NCBI GenBank assembly: GCA_039602395.1
Contig: JBCNJP010000008.1
Span: 21,531,817-21,595,816 of the forward strand
Reading direction: 5' to 3'
DNA: 64,000 nt
Source: Deinandra increscens subsp. villosa
Taxonomy: Eukaryota; Streptophyta; Magnoliopsida; Asterales; Asteraceae
A program made the position numbers and the translations under genes. Under the pieces are notes generated by a model, which saw only the letters and a list, made by a program, of their open reading frames with translations, did not search any database and was not told the DNA's origin. Shown here piece after piece: positions 32,590-45,627 of this stretch (position 1 is its first letter; each line of letters begins with the position of its first letter).

Positions 32590-32953
32590 TATTGAAGAGA
32601 TGGATTTGAATTGGCAGTATGCTATGTTGGTTCGAAGAACGAAGAAATTCTTTAACAGAACCGGAAAGAAGAGGTTGAATCAAGATGGAAATATCGAGTT
32701 GGACAAATCAAAGGTTAAATATTTCAAATGTTCAATATATGGACATTTTGCCCGAGAATGCCCAAAGTCAACTGATAATAACTTGAAAACTGGTCAACAT
32801 GCTCATCTGGTCATACATTCACCAAATCAAGATCAAAAAGATCAAAAAGCATTTGTTCCTATTGATGACAGAATGACATAAATATTTTGGCATCCAAATG
32901 AATTTGCTTGGAATGCAGATTTTGAAATTACAAGAATGCCACATGCTGATATT
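32590..32953 (+). pseudogene. gag: gag of element E, part after mitochondrial insert
   Basis: Continues gag (MDLNWQYAMLVRR) to the first knuckle KYFKCSIYGHFAREC, whose first Cys is Tyr. A TAA follows at 32879. The gag is cut at 32954 by element F. Confidence 0.85.
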
Positions 32954-34087
32954 TGTTGGATATTATGTGTCCTGACCCGACATTTAATGTAACTGACCCG
33001 GTTTTGACCCGGAAGAGTTACACTGGAGTCAACGAACTAAATAATCAATTACTTGTTAATTAATTAATTAAAAAGGTTAAAATAAACAAATACTAGTTAT
33101 TTATTTAATTAAATGTAACGAAACAATCTTTCTCATAAAACTGTTTACGAGAAAATTCGATGAAATATTGTCTAGTCGTTACCGGGTTAACGGACTAGTA
33201 ATATCGTTGGTTTTAGTGGTTATGGAGCTACGGACTGCAACATGGGCTTAGAATGCCTAAAGCCCATTGTACGAGATTAAAAGAGAGGAGATTAGGGAGA
33301 GAACCCTAATCTTGAAATACTCTCCCTCTCCCTCCACCCCCTCTCCCTCTCCTTCTCGTTTTCGGCACAACCACCACCACCATCTCCATCGTTTTCTCGA
33401 TTGCTACAATGGTGAAATGAGACCCTCGTTTGATTGTCATCGCGTTGAAGCTAGAGACCGCCGCCGCCACTGAGGAGCGCGCCGCCGCAGCCCGTGCCGC
33501 TGTCACCGTCGACTTGTTCGGCCTGGACCACCGCGAGGTGGTTCTCGCTTTACCAGCACCATTGAGGCCTATGTTTGAGCCGTCTCGTACCGTCACCGTC
33601 CAATCCGGTGAAAGTTCCAAGTGGCTGGCGCCACTTTATGCCACCGCCGTTTCATCGTCATGCACGGCGAAACCTTTTGATTGGAATGCCATGATCTATG
33701 GCAGGGTTTCGTTACCGCCATCACCGCAGGTACACTCGGTGAACGCGACTGTGGTGCCTGAGGCCTAGTCTTCGCAGTCGGTTGATGATATGACTCGCCA
33801 GTTCGAGTCGGGCATTGACGTTGATACTAGCGTCAGTTCATCGAACCCCGGTGTCTCAAATGGATGTTCGAGCTCCGCCAAGGTATATCTAATTTACTAT
33901 TAGATTAGACACAATTTAATTTTAACCGTATTTACGCGTACACTGTGATCAGATCCTATCTACGGTTTTACTTATTCGCGTTGTAAAACGATTTTCCGCT
34001 GCGCATTTAATTCTGATTAATTAACCCATAAATTTACTCGGTAATAATTTTAACGGGCAACCCGAATACCCACTGTAAAACCCAACA
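32954..34087 (+). repeat. 5' LTR of element F (1.13 kb)
   Basis: TGTTGGATATT to AACCCAACA, directly followed by a PBS. Homologous to G's LTR. The GC-rich centre (33410-33882) is a decayed version of G's LTR ORF ending at AAG|GTATAT (donor 33883). The expected target duplication on the left is ATATT (32949-32953); the right end is lost. Confidence 0.88.
33410..33882 (+). pseudogene. LTR-encoded exon in F, decayed
   Basis: Homologue of 8403-8906: AAATEERAAAARAA, VVLALPAP, VDDMTRQFES and GVSNGCS..AK segments are kept. A stop follows ATGGTGAAA near 33418, and a TAG lies near 33766. Phase 0 at the donor is kept. The likely partner exon starts at 35230 after TTATTTCAG. Confidence 0.55.
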
Positions 34088-34088
34088 G

Positions 34089-34101
34089 TGGTATCAAAGC
34101 C
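34089..34101 (+). other. primer binding site of F
   Basis: TGGTATCAAAGCC, one base after the LTR end; a Met-tRNA-type PBS differing from that of A and B. Confidence 0.9.
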
Positions 34102-35229
34102 ACGATCATCGCACGTAAATTGAAACCGGTCTTTTCGTAACTGGTGGTTCGCAATATTGATTCAATTCTAAATTGCGAATGGAATTACTTGTTTAATTCA
34201 TTTTTTGTTTTATTGTGTATTACAGCCGACCCCTTTATTTTAAATACATGTTTGTATGATTAGTGTGTTGTTTTTTCTCTGATTGGGCCAAACGTTGGCC
34301 CAATTGTATCTTTTATTTGGTTTTGATGGACCCGCTGTTTTTCGGGTTTCAAAATTGTAAAATAGAGTTAGATTTACTAAAGTGTTAGTAAATTTTAATT
34401 TTGTAAAAACCAAGACCTAAAGATCGGACACTCGCCAAAAGGAGTCTGAAGGCTAGTGAGAGCTGAACCGGATCCAAGAACGCACCAAGCTGCCTTCCTT
34501 GTGGTTGTTCACCTTTTATTGTCATGTCCTTAACTGGTCTTGCTAAATGGCTCTAGCAAGACCATGCCATTATGCAGTTAACACACAATTGACCATACGC
34601 GACACATAGATTTTTTAGATAGATGATTTAAAAAAAAATTGTCCCGAGTGGAGATAGAGTTTATCGTTTGTGTCTAACGATCACCAAATATTAAAATTTG
34701 TTTTAATATCCCTATCCGATAATAATAAATTGATAGTTCATGCCGTCCAAAATCAAGTCAAAACTTGGAACGTATTAACCGAAGCATCAGTGTTGGAGTA
34801 TTTCAACACCGCACTTGGTGCCTAGGGTACCTTCCAGGGTGGGGCATTGGAGGATTTCAACACCATGCCGACCACGTTGACCATTTGGGATTACTATCTC
34901 TTTCTTTATGTATGTTTGTAGTGTTGGAGTATTTCAACACCGCACTATGAACGTATATATACAAAGTGGTCATGGATGAGGCTAAACGTATCGCAAAATA
35001 CAATCTATTATATTATGCGGCCTCATAAATGAGAGTCATGACTGAGACTTCGCGATTGAAACCCATTGTCAATTTGGTTACACGAGTTTGCTCTAGAGGC
35101 TCATTAGGCGGTCTCAAGTAAAATCGTCTAATCGAATTCTCAATTTTCTTATTAATAAATCTTATCAATTTATATGAGAAAATACATTACACCGAAAATA
35201 CTAATTTAAAATTACTTTGCTTATTTCAG
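34102..35229 (+). other. leader / probable intron of F
   Basis: Non-coding. Contains a triplicated phrase around GGAGTATTTCAACACCGCA (34795-34945). It ends in TTGCTTATTTCAG, a good splice acceptor that would join the LTR exon ending at 33882 (1347-base intron). Confidence 0.5.
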
Positions 35230-35304
35230 AAGGCTAATGAAAACACAGTTCCTCTGAGTTCTTTGGTAAATCTTGATCTGTTCACTGAGACGAACTTTTT
35301 ATAA
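35230..35304 (+). CDS. second exon of LTR leader ORF in F
   Basis: In phase 0 after the donor at 33882 this reads KANENTVPLSSLVNLDLFTE and a few more residues to TAA (35302-35304). The TAA overlaps the gag ATG as TAATG. A coupled stop/start is inferred; expression is unproven. Confidence 0.4.
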   Translation, partial: KANENTVPLSSLVNLDLFTETNFL

Positions 35305-37726
35305 TGGCAAACCCTCCTGAGGAACATCTTGAGGCTTTATGGAAAGCAGTATGTTCTTCACCGACCCATCCCGAGCTTGTCTTCCTACTTGCTAAACGAC
35401 CGCTCGCGGATGGAAATCTAGAAGCATAGTGATGACTCTTGGGAAGTCACTGAGCTAATGTTATCTAGCATGACACCGGATTTTCGGTATAACTTTATCG
35501 ACATGGGAGCGTATCAGATCATGAGAAAACTCAAATATGTATTTGAGTTCAGCCAGAGAGGTGAACGATGTAGAGCACTTCAACATTTTGTGAACTGCGC
35601 TATGTCGCCTAATTCCTCTGCATATGATCATGTCATGATGATGAAGGTGTGTCGCGACATACTGATCGACCTCGGGTACTCCATTCCGGAAGGGATGGCT
35701 TTAGATGTAGTCCTCGGATCTTTACCCGAGCATTATCGCATGCATGCGATTAACTACTCGGCTTAGACTTTAGATGAGGTTCTGACATTGTTTCCAAATG
35801 TCAAGATCGTGACCACACCTGTTATGCTCAGATTTGCTGATACATGTATAACCAAGTCCAAAAACAAGGTTAAAGAGACTAAGGGCAAGAAACCATTGGC
35901 GCCTCCTCCTCATGAACGTCAATGCTTTGAATGCAATCAGATGGGCCACTAGAAATGCAACTGGCCCATCTACATGGCTAAGATCAAGATGACTAGAAAC
36001 TCCGGCAAGGGTTCGTCATCGGGTATGTCAATAAACGTTATGAACTTTTCACTGTTTCCTCCAATACATGGGTATTTGATACTGGATGTGGTTATCACAT
36101 TGTTAATGTTTTGCAGGAACCTGAGAAGTGGAAGAAGATAGAGCAAGGCAACATGGAGCTCATCGCTGGTGATGGGAAAAGAGTCCCGGTACTTTAGCTA
36201 ACTGTTTATATGCTCCTGGCTTGTCCAGAAACATTGTATTTGTCTCTTCCATGTTTGAACAAGGTTTTAAGTACAAGTTTAATGGAAGTTTCATTTTTTA
36301 CCTACTTTAACGATATGTTTTATTTCGAGGCTAAACCTCGACATGGTATATGTGAGATAATGGTTCAAACACACGGTCAACTCTATCATGTTTCTAAATG
36401 AAACAAAGTTGATAATAACGATTCCTCGTTATGGCATCATCGACTTGGTCACATACGTAAGGCCCACATCAAGAAGCTACAATCTGCTGGGATTCTTGAA
36501 TCCCCTGATGCAGATTTCTTCTACGAATGCGAATCTTGTTTATCTGGGAAACTTACCAAGTCACCCTTCATCCATTAGGTGAACAGGCTAATGGTATGTT
36601 AGGACTAATACACACTGATGTGTGTGGGCCCTTTCGGACCGAAACGAGAAATCGTGAACGCTACTTCGTATCTTTCATAGATGACTATAGCAAATATGCT
36701 TACGTCTATTTGATGAATCATAAGCACGAAACATTTGATAAGTTCAAAGAGTTTCAAAAGGAAGTAGAGAATCAACTGAGTCGAAATATTAAAATACTTC
36801 GATCGGGATAGAGGTGGTGAATATCTTAGCCATGAGTTCCTCGATCATCTCAAGGATTGGGGAATCATTTCACAACCCACGCCTCCCGGTACACCCCAGT
36901 TAAATGGTGTGAGTGAAAGGAGGTATCGAACCTTGCTAAACATGGTTTGATCGATGATGTGTAGGACTAACTTGTCCTACTCCTTTTGGGGTTATGCTCT
37001 CTTAACCGTCGCTTGCCTAATAAATCTGGCACCGACCTAGAAAGTGGACAAGACCCCATACGAGATATGACAAATGGTTGTTGCATAATCAGACCCAAAC
37101 ACAAGCATTCGCATAAGCGAGAGGACACAAAATGAAGATGATAGATACCTCGGTCATCTAGAAGCTTTCAATGTCCTATTAGTAGCAGATTCAGGCGATG
37201 AACCTACTAATTACAAATCTCCAATGTTAGAAATCTGACAAATGGCTTGAATCCATGAACGCTAAGATGCAATCCATGTATGACAATCAAGTATGGGACT
37301 TGATTGAGCTACCCCCGGTTCTCGGGCAGTAGGGAGCAAGTGGATCTTTAAAAGAAAAACTGATATGCATGGAAATGTCCAAACCTATATGGCACGGCTT
37401 GTAGCGAAGAGTTTCACTCAAACCCAAGGGATTGATTATAAGAAACCTTCTCGCCTGTGGTTATGATCAAATCGATCAGTATATTGCTTGCCATAACCAC
37501 ATACTATGACTTTGAGATATGTCAGATGGATGTCAAAACCACTTTTCTGAACGGACAACTCATAGAAGATGTCTACATGGTTCAGACTGATGGTTTTGTC
37601 GATCTAAAATATCCGAATAGGGTTTGCAAACTCAATAAGTCCATCTATGGACTTAAACACGCATCTCGAAGGTGGAATTCTCGCTTCGGCCAGAAAGTTA
37701 TGAAAGAGACTGGATACGGATCGGTT
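35304..37726 (+). pseudogene. pol: gag-pol of element F, highly decayed
   Basis: gag ATG at 35304 (MANPPEEHLEALWKAV), many stops and shifts. Knuckle CFECNQMGH then a stop near 35950; protease FDTGCGYH near 36078; integrase LIHTDVCGPF (36610) and YSKYAYVY; DRGGEYL about 36800; GVSERR about 36910 (E box). RT: MDVKTTFLNGQ near 37530 and SIYGLKHASR near 37645, where the LTR of R interrupts it. The rest is absent from this contig. Confidence 0.85.
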
Positions 37727-38069
37727 TGGACGAACTAATCAAATGCAAACGTAATCAAGTGAGAATCAACACACAAAACGTAAATAAAACTCAATCTCTT
37801 ATTGATAGAGAATCAGAGTTACAGAGAATTACACAGAGACAACTCACAGACAAGTTCGCTCAAACTCTCTCAGAAACTTACAAATTACAAAGACACAAAC
37901 ATATATATAGACCTACGGACGTCCGAACTCCATAGCTTGTCCGAACCCCAGGTTCGGCCAAGGCTCGGCCAAGGTTCGGCCAAGGTTCGGCCGGAGTTCG
38001 GCCGACAGACCTAAACCAAAACTTTGTGTCTTCATTTGATCCAGCTCATTGCCATTTCGTGTATCAACA
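37727..38069 (-). repeat. 3' LTR of element R, first copy
   Basis: Minus strand starts TGTTGATACACG at 38069, after PPT AAGGGGGAGTT (plus 38070-38080). TATA CTATATATATG near 37900. U3 is full of GGTTCGGCC words with an 11-bp unit (GGTTCGGCCAA) present once more than in the second copy. The inner border (37727) is judged from the end of F's RT and may be off by some bases. Confidence 0.8.
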
Positions 38070-38080
38070 AACTCCCCCTT

Positions 38081-38757
38081 GGCAACAGCTGGACCGTTCT
38101 TTATCAGCCTCGAGCATCTGTAGTAGCCTCATCACCTTTCCTAACCAAATCATGGTTGTTTCCAGCAAAAATGTTGAACGCAAAGCAAACCCTTATCACC
38201 CTCTGGAACTTTAGCGCTTGATCCATAAAATCAGGATGATACAGGATAGGATTGTGATACAACTCATCAATATCAGCCTTCTACAAGTTGATCAGCCACA
38301 TTGCATCGTATATCTTCACAACCCGATTCTCTTCTTTCAAAACAATAACTGCTTCACCCGTCTTTTCATTATAATACCACCACCTCAGATCTTTGATAAA
38401 GTCTTGTTGCATCTTCATCAGTGGTATCTTTTTCATAACATCAGGCTTCTTTGGAAAAACCAGAATTATCAGCTTCTTACCAGTTAATGCATGAACTCTT
38501 GTTGTAGAACGACGTCTTTTTGGTCTTTGCGGATCCAGAAACTGAAATCCTTCTCGACATTCTTTCTCGAGAACCTTCTTAAAATGCATACCTAACGCAT
38601 CATTGCCATAACAACAAAAAGGTTTCCTCGTCAGTTCACGAACATCCCAAACCGGTAGACTACTGAAATCCTTGGCTCGCTTGAAGTACTGGATCCCGTT
38701 TTCACGTTTAATTCCATAGCACCCCAAACTAGAAGCATACATCCAGCTAATAATTTC
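38081..38757 (-). pseudogene. ORF3 C-terminal fragment of R, first copy
   Basis: Same sequence as 53552-54231. The C-terminal part has RRSTTRVHALTGKKLIILVF and WWYYNEKTGEAVIVL, ending at a TAG (38281) beyond which the frame stays open. Identity to the second copy stops abruptly after TTTCTCC at 38757. Confidence 0.8.
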
Positions 38758-40734
38758 TCCGTTCGGGAGGCCCACAACTAAACATAGGCTGACATTGAAC
38801 TCCGTTCGGCCTCCAACCGGTTGGTTACACATTTGTGTACCGCGGAGCAGGGTTTGTCAAACCCTCAGTAGATCTACCCAACATCCCCTCGCTTCTCAGA
38901 TCAACAGTACTAGGTTGAGGACTTTTAAGTTTTTAAAGCATCCTTAGAAATCATGTGATATCATCTGGTTTAGACTTTAACCTACACTAGTCATATTAAA
39001 ATGTTTATTCTGGATTTCATCTGAAATCCTAAAAAGAGTTTAAGTGTCATAGTGGTCGTTTCCGAGTTTCAATAGAAACCCCAAGGATGGACAGTTGCAA
39101 GTGTTCCCATAAAACACTCCAACTTCCATAACAGGTATCCCAATTGTAATACCTCAAAATGTCAGCGTTGTTTATCGTTAAGTTCATTCGTTGTGTCCCA
39201 AACGGGCACACAATTAAAGGGTTTGTGATACTCACCTTAGGTTGCTCAGCTACACTTCAATAATCCAAATTATGATTTGCTAACGAAGACCTAATAATCA
39301 CATTAAGGTCTTAAGTATTAGGTTGTGTCTAGTCTTTAACTTAACGTCACTATGGCCCATAACATAGCACGTTGGAACTAAGACACGACATACCGACACA
39401 CGACACCAATGGTTGATCATAAACAAGGGTTCATATACATCAGAAGTCAAAGCATGTATCATCATGGCATAATCATGTAAGTCATGGCATAACATTCAAG
39501 CAAACTGCACAAGTTTGGATTCTGGTCTCAATTTCGCTAGCAGTTTCGCTAGGCAGTTTCGCTGTGTGCACGGGCAGCACTTTCGCTAGGCAATACCCGA
39601 TGACACAGTTTCGCTAGGCTAGTTTCGCTCGAAACTGTTGGCACAGTTTCGCTAGCCTAGTTTCGCCCGAAACTGATTTGAACTTTCGTTCAGGGAATTT
39701 CGCTCGGCAGATTCGCTCGAGCAGGTCTGGTTGGTTTACCCGGCGACACTACAGTTTCGCTACATAGTGTCGCTGGATGAAGATATACATAGTTTCGCTA
39801 CATAGTTTCGCCCAGAGAACAGCACAGTTTCGCTGGTCGCGAAAAACACATAAATCAGCCTAAAAATCAATCTAACAGCTTCCATATTACATGCAATTCA
39901 TTATCTAGCATACATAACCATTTATCAACATAAATCTGTAAGCTTTAACACCTTAAACATGCATTTTCATCATCAAATCACCAAAAACACATTTTAACCT
40001 AAAATGACCTAATCTAGCATAAATCTTCAACATGGATGGATTTCACACGTAAAGTTACTGACTTTATAATAGATCTAGCATTCCTAAGCAACATATCAGA
40101 AGATCAAGTGATTACATGAAGATTCAAGCATGCTTTTTAAGAAAACACATAGAAAACATAAAAATGGTGGTTTTGGGACTCACGGTTCGATCTCTAAGCT
40201 TGATGGATGATGGTTCGGGGCTGAGATCCTCGATGGCTCGGTGTGAATCTCGACTGATCAGATTTCCAGGAGAAAGATGGAGTGTGTGTGTGTTTGTGTG
40301 TAAAGGAGGCAAATGGGAGAGCTAGGGTTTATTAAGATATTTTATATCAGGGCCTAGTTTCGCTGGCAGTTTCGCTGGCCAGGCGAAACTGGCTCTGATC
40401 ACGAGTGAGCCAAAAGACTGCCGGGCGACACTATAGTTTCGCCCGGTAGTTTCGCTGGTTACCAAAAGTGGTCAATTTCACATTCTAAACAAGATAAACA
40501 CGATTCATAAATTGTCATGCCATTCACAATACTAAATCATGTATTTAAATCACATTGCACATAATGACGATAAATAGTTAAACACATAACACATATGGAC
40601 GGGTTCGGTGATCAACCAAAGGTCGTGGACGTATTCGGCCTAGTTAAGCATTAGTTACTAAGTTAACACTTATAACGTAACTAACGGAGATTGTCTAACG
40701 GAAGTTAACCTTGGAATTCTCGGGTGTCACAAAT
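38758..40734. repeat. unassigned repeat DNA, possible gypsy LTR (minus)
   Basis: Diverges from the duplicated block. Contains about 20 copies of AGTTTCGCT-type words between 39530 and 40460. The minus strand begins TGTGACACCCGAGAATTCC at the gap edge, a common plant gypsy LTR start. GATATAAAATATC near 40335-40348 is TATA-like in that orientation. No protein domain is seen. Truncated by the gap. Confidence 0.4.
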
Positions 40735-41234
40735 NNNNNNNNNNNNNNNNNNNNNNNNNNNNNNNNNNNNNNNNNNNNNNNNNNNNNNNNNNNNNNNNNN
40801 NNNNNNNNNNNNNNNNNNNNNNNNNNNNNNNNNNNNNNNNNNNNNNNNNNNNNNNNNNNNNNNNNNNNNNNNNNNNNNNNNNNNNNNNNNNNNNNNNNNN
40901 NNNNNNNNNNNNNNNNNNNNNNNNNNNNNNNNNNNNNNNNNNNNNNNNNNNNNNNNNNNNNNNNNNNNNNNNNNNNNNNNNNNNNNNNNNNNNNNNNNNN
41001 NNNNNNNNNNNNNNNNNNNNNNNNNNNNNNNNNNNNNNNNNNNNNNNNNNNNNNNNNNNNNNNNNNNNNNNNNNNNNNNNNNNNNNNNNNNNNNNNNNNN
41101 NNNNNNNNNNNNNNNNNNNNNNNNNNNNNNNNNNNNNNNNNNNNNNNNNNNNNNNNNNNNNNNNNNNNNNNNNNNNNNNNNNNNNNNNNNNNNNNNNNNN
41201 NNNNNNNNNNNNNNNNNNNNNNNNNNNNNNNNNN
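40735..41234. other. assembly gap, exactly 500 N
   Basis: A round 500-base run of N is a scaffolding gap of unknown true size. ORFs reported through it are meaningless. Confidence 0.98.
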
Positions 41235-41658
41235 AACACCATCTCCTGCTGGATAATCTTGCAACTTCTGATTTGAATTATCATTAGATGTTGTTTTCAA
41301 ACCAACCACTGGAGCAGGAACTTCATGATTATCAACATCTTTTCTTGGTTTGCCATCTCGTTCCAGATAATACAAATAATTCTGAAACACACTTGATGTG
41401 TTGCAATTCTCAAGTTGTCGTTACAGATCAAGCATTTCAATCTTTATCTCGGACATCTTTGTATTAAATTCCAGTAACTCTTTTTGAGAAGCGATAAATT
41501 TCTCAGACAATTTGTTATACTTATGTTTTTTAACATACATTCTTTCACATTCATCAAGCACTTATTTTGTAACCTTTTTCACTTTTGTTTGAAGATCGGC
41601 AACATCTTCTTTCAAGACTTTATGCTCTCTAACTAATTCAGTCTTCTCAGAAACTAAA
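41235..41658 (-). pseudogene. gag: gag remnant D, second copy (truncated by gap)
   Basis: Matches 25752-26175: coiled-coil part of SIRE-like gag on the minus strand. Confidence 0.75.
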
Positions 41659-42545
41659 TGTTAGGTCCGAGGATCTCACAAGTATGAGACAGATCAGGTG
41701 CGGAAAACGGATAGATCAAAAAGCTCGAACGAATCAAACCAAGAACACGAAGAACAATCTTTAAATCTCAATGTTTATTGCTATATCAAGAACAATGGAT
41801 TACAAGTGTTGAGAGAAAAGGAGAGTACACCATGGAAAACACACATTTAGCAGCCTCACTCTCTTCTCTCTTTACAAAATAACCTAAGTGTTCTATTTAT
41901 AGTAACAACAAGGAGTGAAAAAAAAATTAAATCAAATAAGCTTCGCTTGAGGTAAACGACCCGATTGAGTTATCTCAGCTAAAACCAACTCGCGTGTCAT
42001 CTTGAGTGTTTTTGAAGTTTTCTTGACGTTGTCTTGAGGGTATTGGCTTATTTACAGATCATATCCGAGTGTTGAATTGCTCCAAATCACCAAACAGCTC
42101 CACGAAATCGCCAAGAACAAATATGAGATCGCCAAGCCTTAGTGAGGTCGCCAAGAGCAAGTCATAGCCTTCAAATCTTGGTGAGGTCGCCAAGGTTGGT
42201 GAGGTCGCCAAGGTTGGTGAGGTCTCCAAGGTTGGTGAGGTCGCCAAGAAAAAACGAGATCTCCAAGGCTTATCAGAGATATCTCCAAGAACAAACGAGA
42301 TCTCCAAGGCTTATCATCGAGATCTCCAAGAACACAAGATCTCCTAGGCTGAAAATACACCAACTCGGAATGACCAACGTTGAACACCGCCAATTTACTT
42401 CTGTATCTTCAAGATGTTAACTCCAAACTCGGGAAATATGTTAAATTATCGAAATCTTCGTGTTTCAGAGACTTGACCCGTTTTGATCCATTTGGAACAA
42501 ATACATTGAATGTCTTCATCTTCACTCATCTTGGATGTTCCAACA
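41659..42545 (-). repeat. solo LTR, second copy
   Basis: Matches 26176-27062, including the 18-bp array (42181-42249). Confidence 0.8.
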
Positions 42546-42597
42546 CTAATGCTTCATTTTCAATTTAAAATCTTTTAGCTTTTGCAACAATTCATCA

Positions 42598-44656
42598 TCA
42601 AATACCAAAAATACAAAATATGTTAATTTTGATGGCATTATTTTTAGTGAACCAATGCCCAATACTAATTTTTTCTGGAAAAAGAAGGTTAACTCGGAAA
42701 AGTTGGGTAGTAGTTCTGATTATCACTCATTAGTTGACAATGGTTCACTAGAAAGGTTAAAACCAAAAAAAGAATGGACACCAAAAGTTGTTTCCATGGC
42801 CAACACTGACTTTGTTGAAGACACTGGTCGACCCACAACTGTGGAGGGGGTCGGGGTATAAAAGACTTATTGTTTTCCAGTGTATGCAAGTATTTCAAGA
42901 AGACCTGTCAGTGATTGTCAAATTGCTTACAGTGAGATACTTGTGGTTGATTTAAGTTAAATTCCATCGTTTCTATCTTTGAAACACTGATTTTCAAAAA
43001 TATCATTTTCAAAAATGTGTTAAGTGTTGATCGATCATTTTTTTTCATTTTCTTTTGTTCAAATTTTCCGGGGGAAAAAAATTAGAAAATTCAAAAAATA
43101 GACTTTGTTGAATTTTAGGGGGAGAAATTATGGAAAATATAAAAAAATTAAAAATTGAGAAATTGATCCGACAAAAGCGAGAAATGATGGTACATTAGTA
43201 TATACGTTATCTGCCATGGATAGATTAAGTCTAGAGGCTATAGTTACTTGCATAATCTGTGAATGTGCATGACCAATCTGATATCTGCAAGTAAGATATA
43301 AACATAGGCTTGTCTGATGATCTTTGGTTATTTGCTTCTTGATGAATGTTGTGTGATGATTCTGACAAAAATAGAATAAGAGATATCCTGATGAATGCAT
43401 GTTTTCTTTTTGAAAGATTTAAACTTGTATGATTTTCTTTATTTTCTCAAACGATCGGACATTCTCTGCGTATCGAAAGATGGATCTGATTGTTGTTCGT
43501 TTGAGGTTATGCTTTATTTTTCTTGGTGTTACGTATAATTCATAGGAAATTCTTTGCGTATACGGAAGTATCAACCTGATTGTTGTTGAATTATACATCT
43601 TCAACTTGTTTTGCTTTCTTGTTTTTTCTCAAATACTTGGGCTTTCTCTGCGTGTCCACAAGACCGACCTGATTGCTAGGTATTTGAGGTCTACTTTATT
43701 TTGCATGACTCAACAAGGATGATTAAATCTCTAAGAAGATTTGCTTCTATATGATTAACATGATGATTTGCTGGTATTTCTGATAGAGTGGAGGCCGAGT
43801 TATCAGTGCCTGATAATATTACCTTAAGCATATCTGAAAACGTTAAATATTATTGGTTCGTGCTGAAATAAACATAAATGTTATATTTGCGATTATCTTG
43901 ACTTGCATGTTAATTAAGGCCGAAATTAAAATGTGCTAGATGCGTTATGTCTGATATGATCTCGCGTCGTGATCTTTCTCGAAAAATCAAAAATAAAGTC
44001 TGATTCTGTATTGCATTTTATTTTTCATTTTAGAAAAATCAAAAATAGTTTTGGTGTGTTTTAGCATAAACTTTGTAAAAGCCAAAAAGATTTTATTTTT
44101 TGTTTGTTTTCGGTTGATCGATACAAGATACGAAAAACATTTTCAAAACCTATATCTTGGAGTCTCTAAGAGATGTTTTATGCCAAGATTATTTTTGTTG
44201 GCCAGGTTAAAGTGAAAGAGATAATCACAACTTCAAGTCTTCTGAAGTTGTTGATAAGGATGCAACAATCGTCAAGTATTCGAAATCGAACTAACCATCA
44301 AGTTGAGGGGGAGTTTGATTGAAGATACAAATTTATGGATGACCAGATACCGCACACGTCGAGGGGGAGTTTGTTAGAGCATGATCGGTTCATTGTGTGA
44401 GGTATCTGAACAAGACGAAGATGATAATGAGGCTATTCACGAAGTGAGACCCGAGTGAAACGAACTAGAACATTTTGGGACCAAATTTCATGATTTTTGA
44501 AGATTTTGAACAAGATTTGCAGCAGACAACGAGTTGTTAGCAACAGGAATGTTTTGAAAACAAATTGCACTTGAAAAGCTCAAAAATTGACTTGTTTTTT
44601 ATAGAAAAAAGAAAACACTCGGTTTTATCACGAAGAGGAAAAAGATCAAAGCAAAC
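42598..44656 (+). mobile_element. pol-less remnant D2, second copy
   Basis: Matches 27115-29173, with gag end at 42655-42861, stem-loop block, doubled PPT tracts and LTR start at 44372. Confidence 0.75.
43446..43688 (+). ncRNA. triple tandem stem-loop motif, second copy of D2
   Basis: Units 43446-43505, 43534-43595 and 43628-43688. Compared with copy 1, unit 2 regains the CTGATTG consensus in its 3' strand; the arms are unchanged. Confidence 0.7.
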
Positions 44657-44983
44657 TGTTGGTGTATGATAATTGGTCGTCATGTGAATTATCAAGAACA
44701 AGATAAAAAGCTACAAGATAGTGCATGTCCGAACTGACACGAACTGCCAGTTCAGATGCACACGAACTTGTCTGAACTGGCAGTTCGGATGATCGTGTGT
44801 TCGCACATTGATGTTCAACTATAAATAGCTTTTTCTTGTATAGATTTAGTAGAACTTGTCTAATCTATTGTGTGACAATGAGTGTGTATTCTATGTGGTC
44901 TTAATACAAGTCTCATTGTATTTACCTCTCGTGTGTTGATTTCTATACGACCGAGTAGACGATCCACCGCTCACGTAATTTTA
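44657..44983 (+). repeat. 5' LTR of element E, second copy
   Basis: Matches 29174-29500. PBS variant follows at 44986-44997. Confidence 0.87.
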
Positions 44984-45627
44984 AGTGGTGTCAGATCTTT
45001 CGGTTCATTATACTCGTCGGAAATCTGTGTTTTTTGGATTTTTCAAGTCAAAAAGTGGGATTTTTTTTAAAATTCTACTCATTTTGTGTTCGTTTGATCA
45101 TCTCAAGTGTGTTTTCTGTGAAAAATCTTCTCCTAAATCATTCCTACTGAGTTTATCTGTATTATTGTTGAAAATCTCGTTCGAAAACACTGAAAATCGT
45201 GAAATTTGAGTCGGAAATGTTTCAGTTCGTTTGAGTTCGGGTGAGATCTGATAGTTTATCAAAATTAACCGCTCCGAACTCACAGTTCGGTTAGGTTCGG
45301 ATACTATCTATCAAACGAAGTGAGAGTTCAGCTTGGTTCGTTTGTGATCATTTATCCAAATTTCCGGTTTGGATTATTCTGGTTCGTTTCCAGTTCGGAT
45401 ACTGTTCCCATTTCTGATCAAGTTTGGTTAGTTTGGTTCTGTTCGGTTTAAGTTCGGTGATATTCTGGTTCAGATCTCAGTTCGTCTACATGAAGACTCA
45501 GTTAAGTTCAGTTCGTTTGTTTTCGGTTCAGATCTTATCAGTTCTTTCCAGTTCGTATTGGGTTCGGCTCAATTCGGTTAAGCAAAGTTGAGTTCGGTTA
45601 GGTTCTGGTGAACAGTACTTAGAATCA

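Noticed and set aside
38281..38832. A 183-codon ORF whose first 30 codons lie beyond the R breakpoint at 38757.
   Set aside because: The extra N-terminal codons come from unrelated DNA after the break; the second copy shows the true ORF3 context.
40695..41390. Long ORFs across the N run.
   Set aside because: They exist only because N codons cannot be stops; the sequence is unknown.
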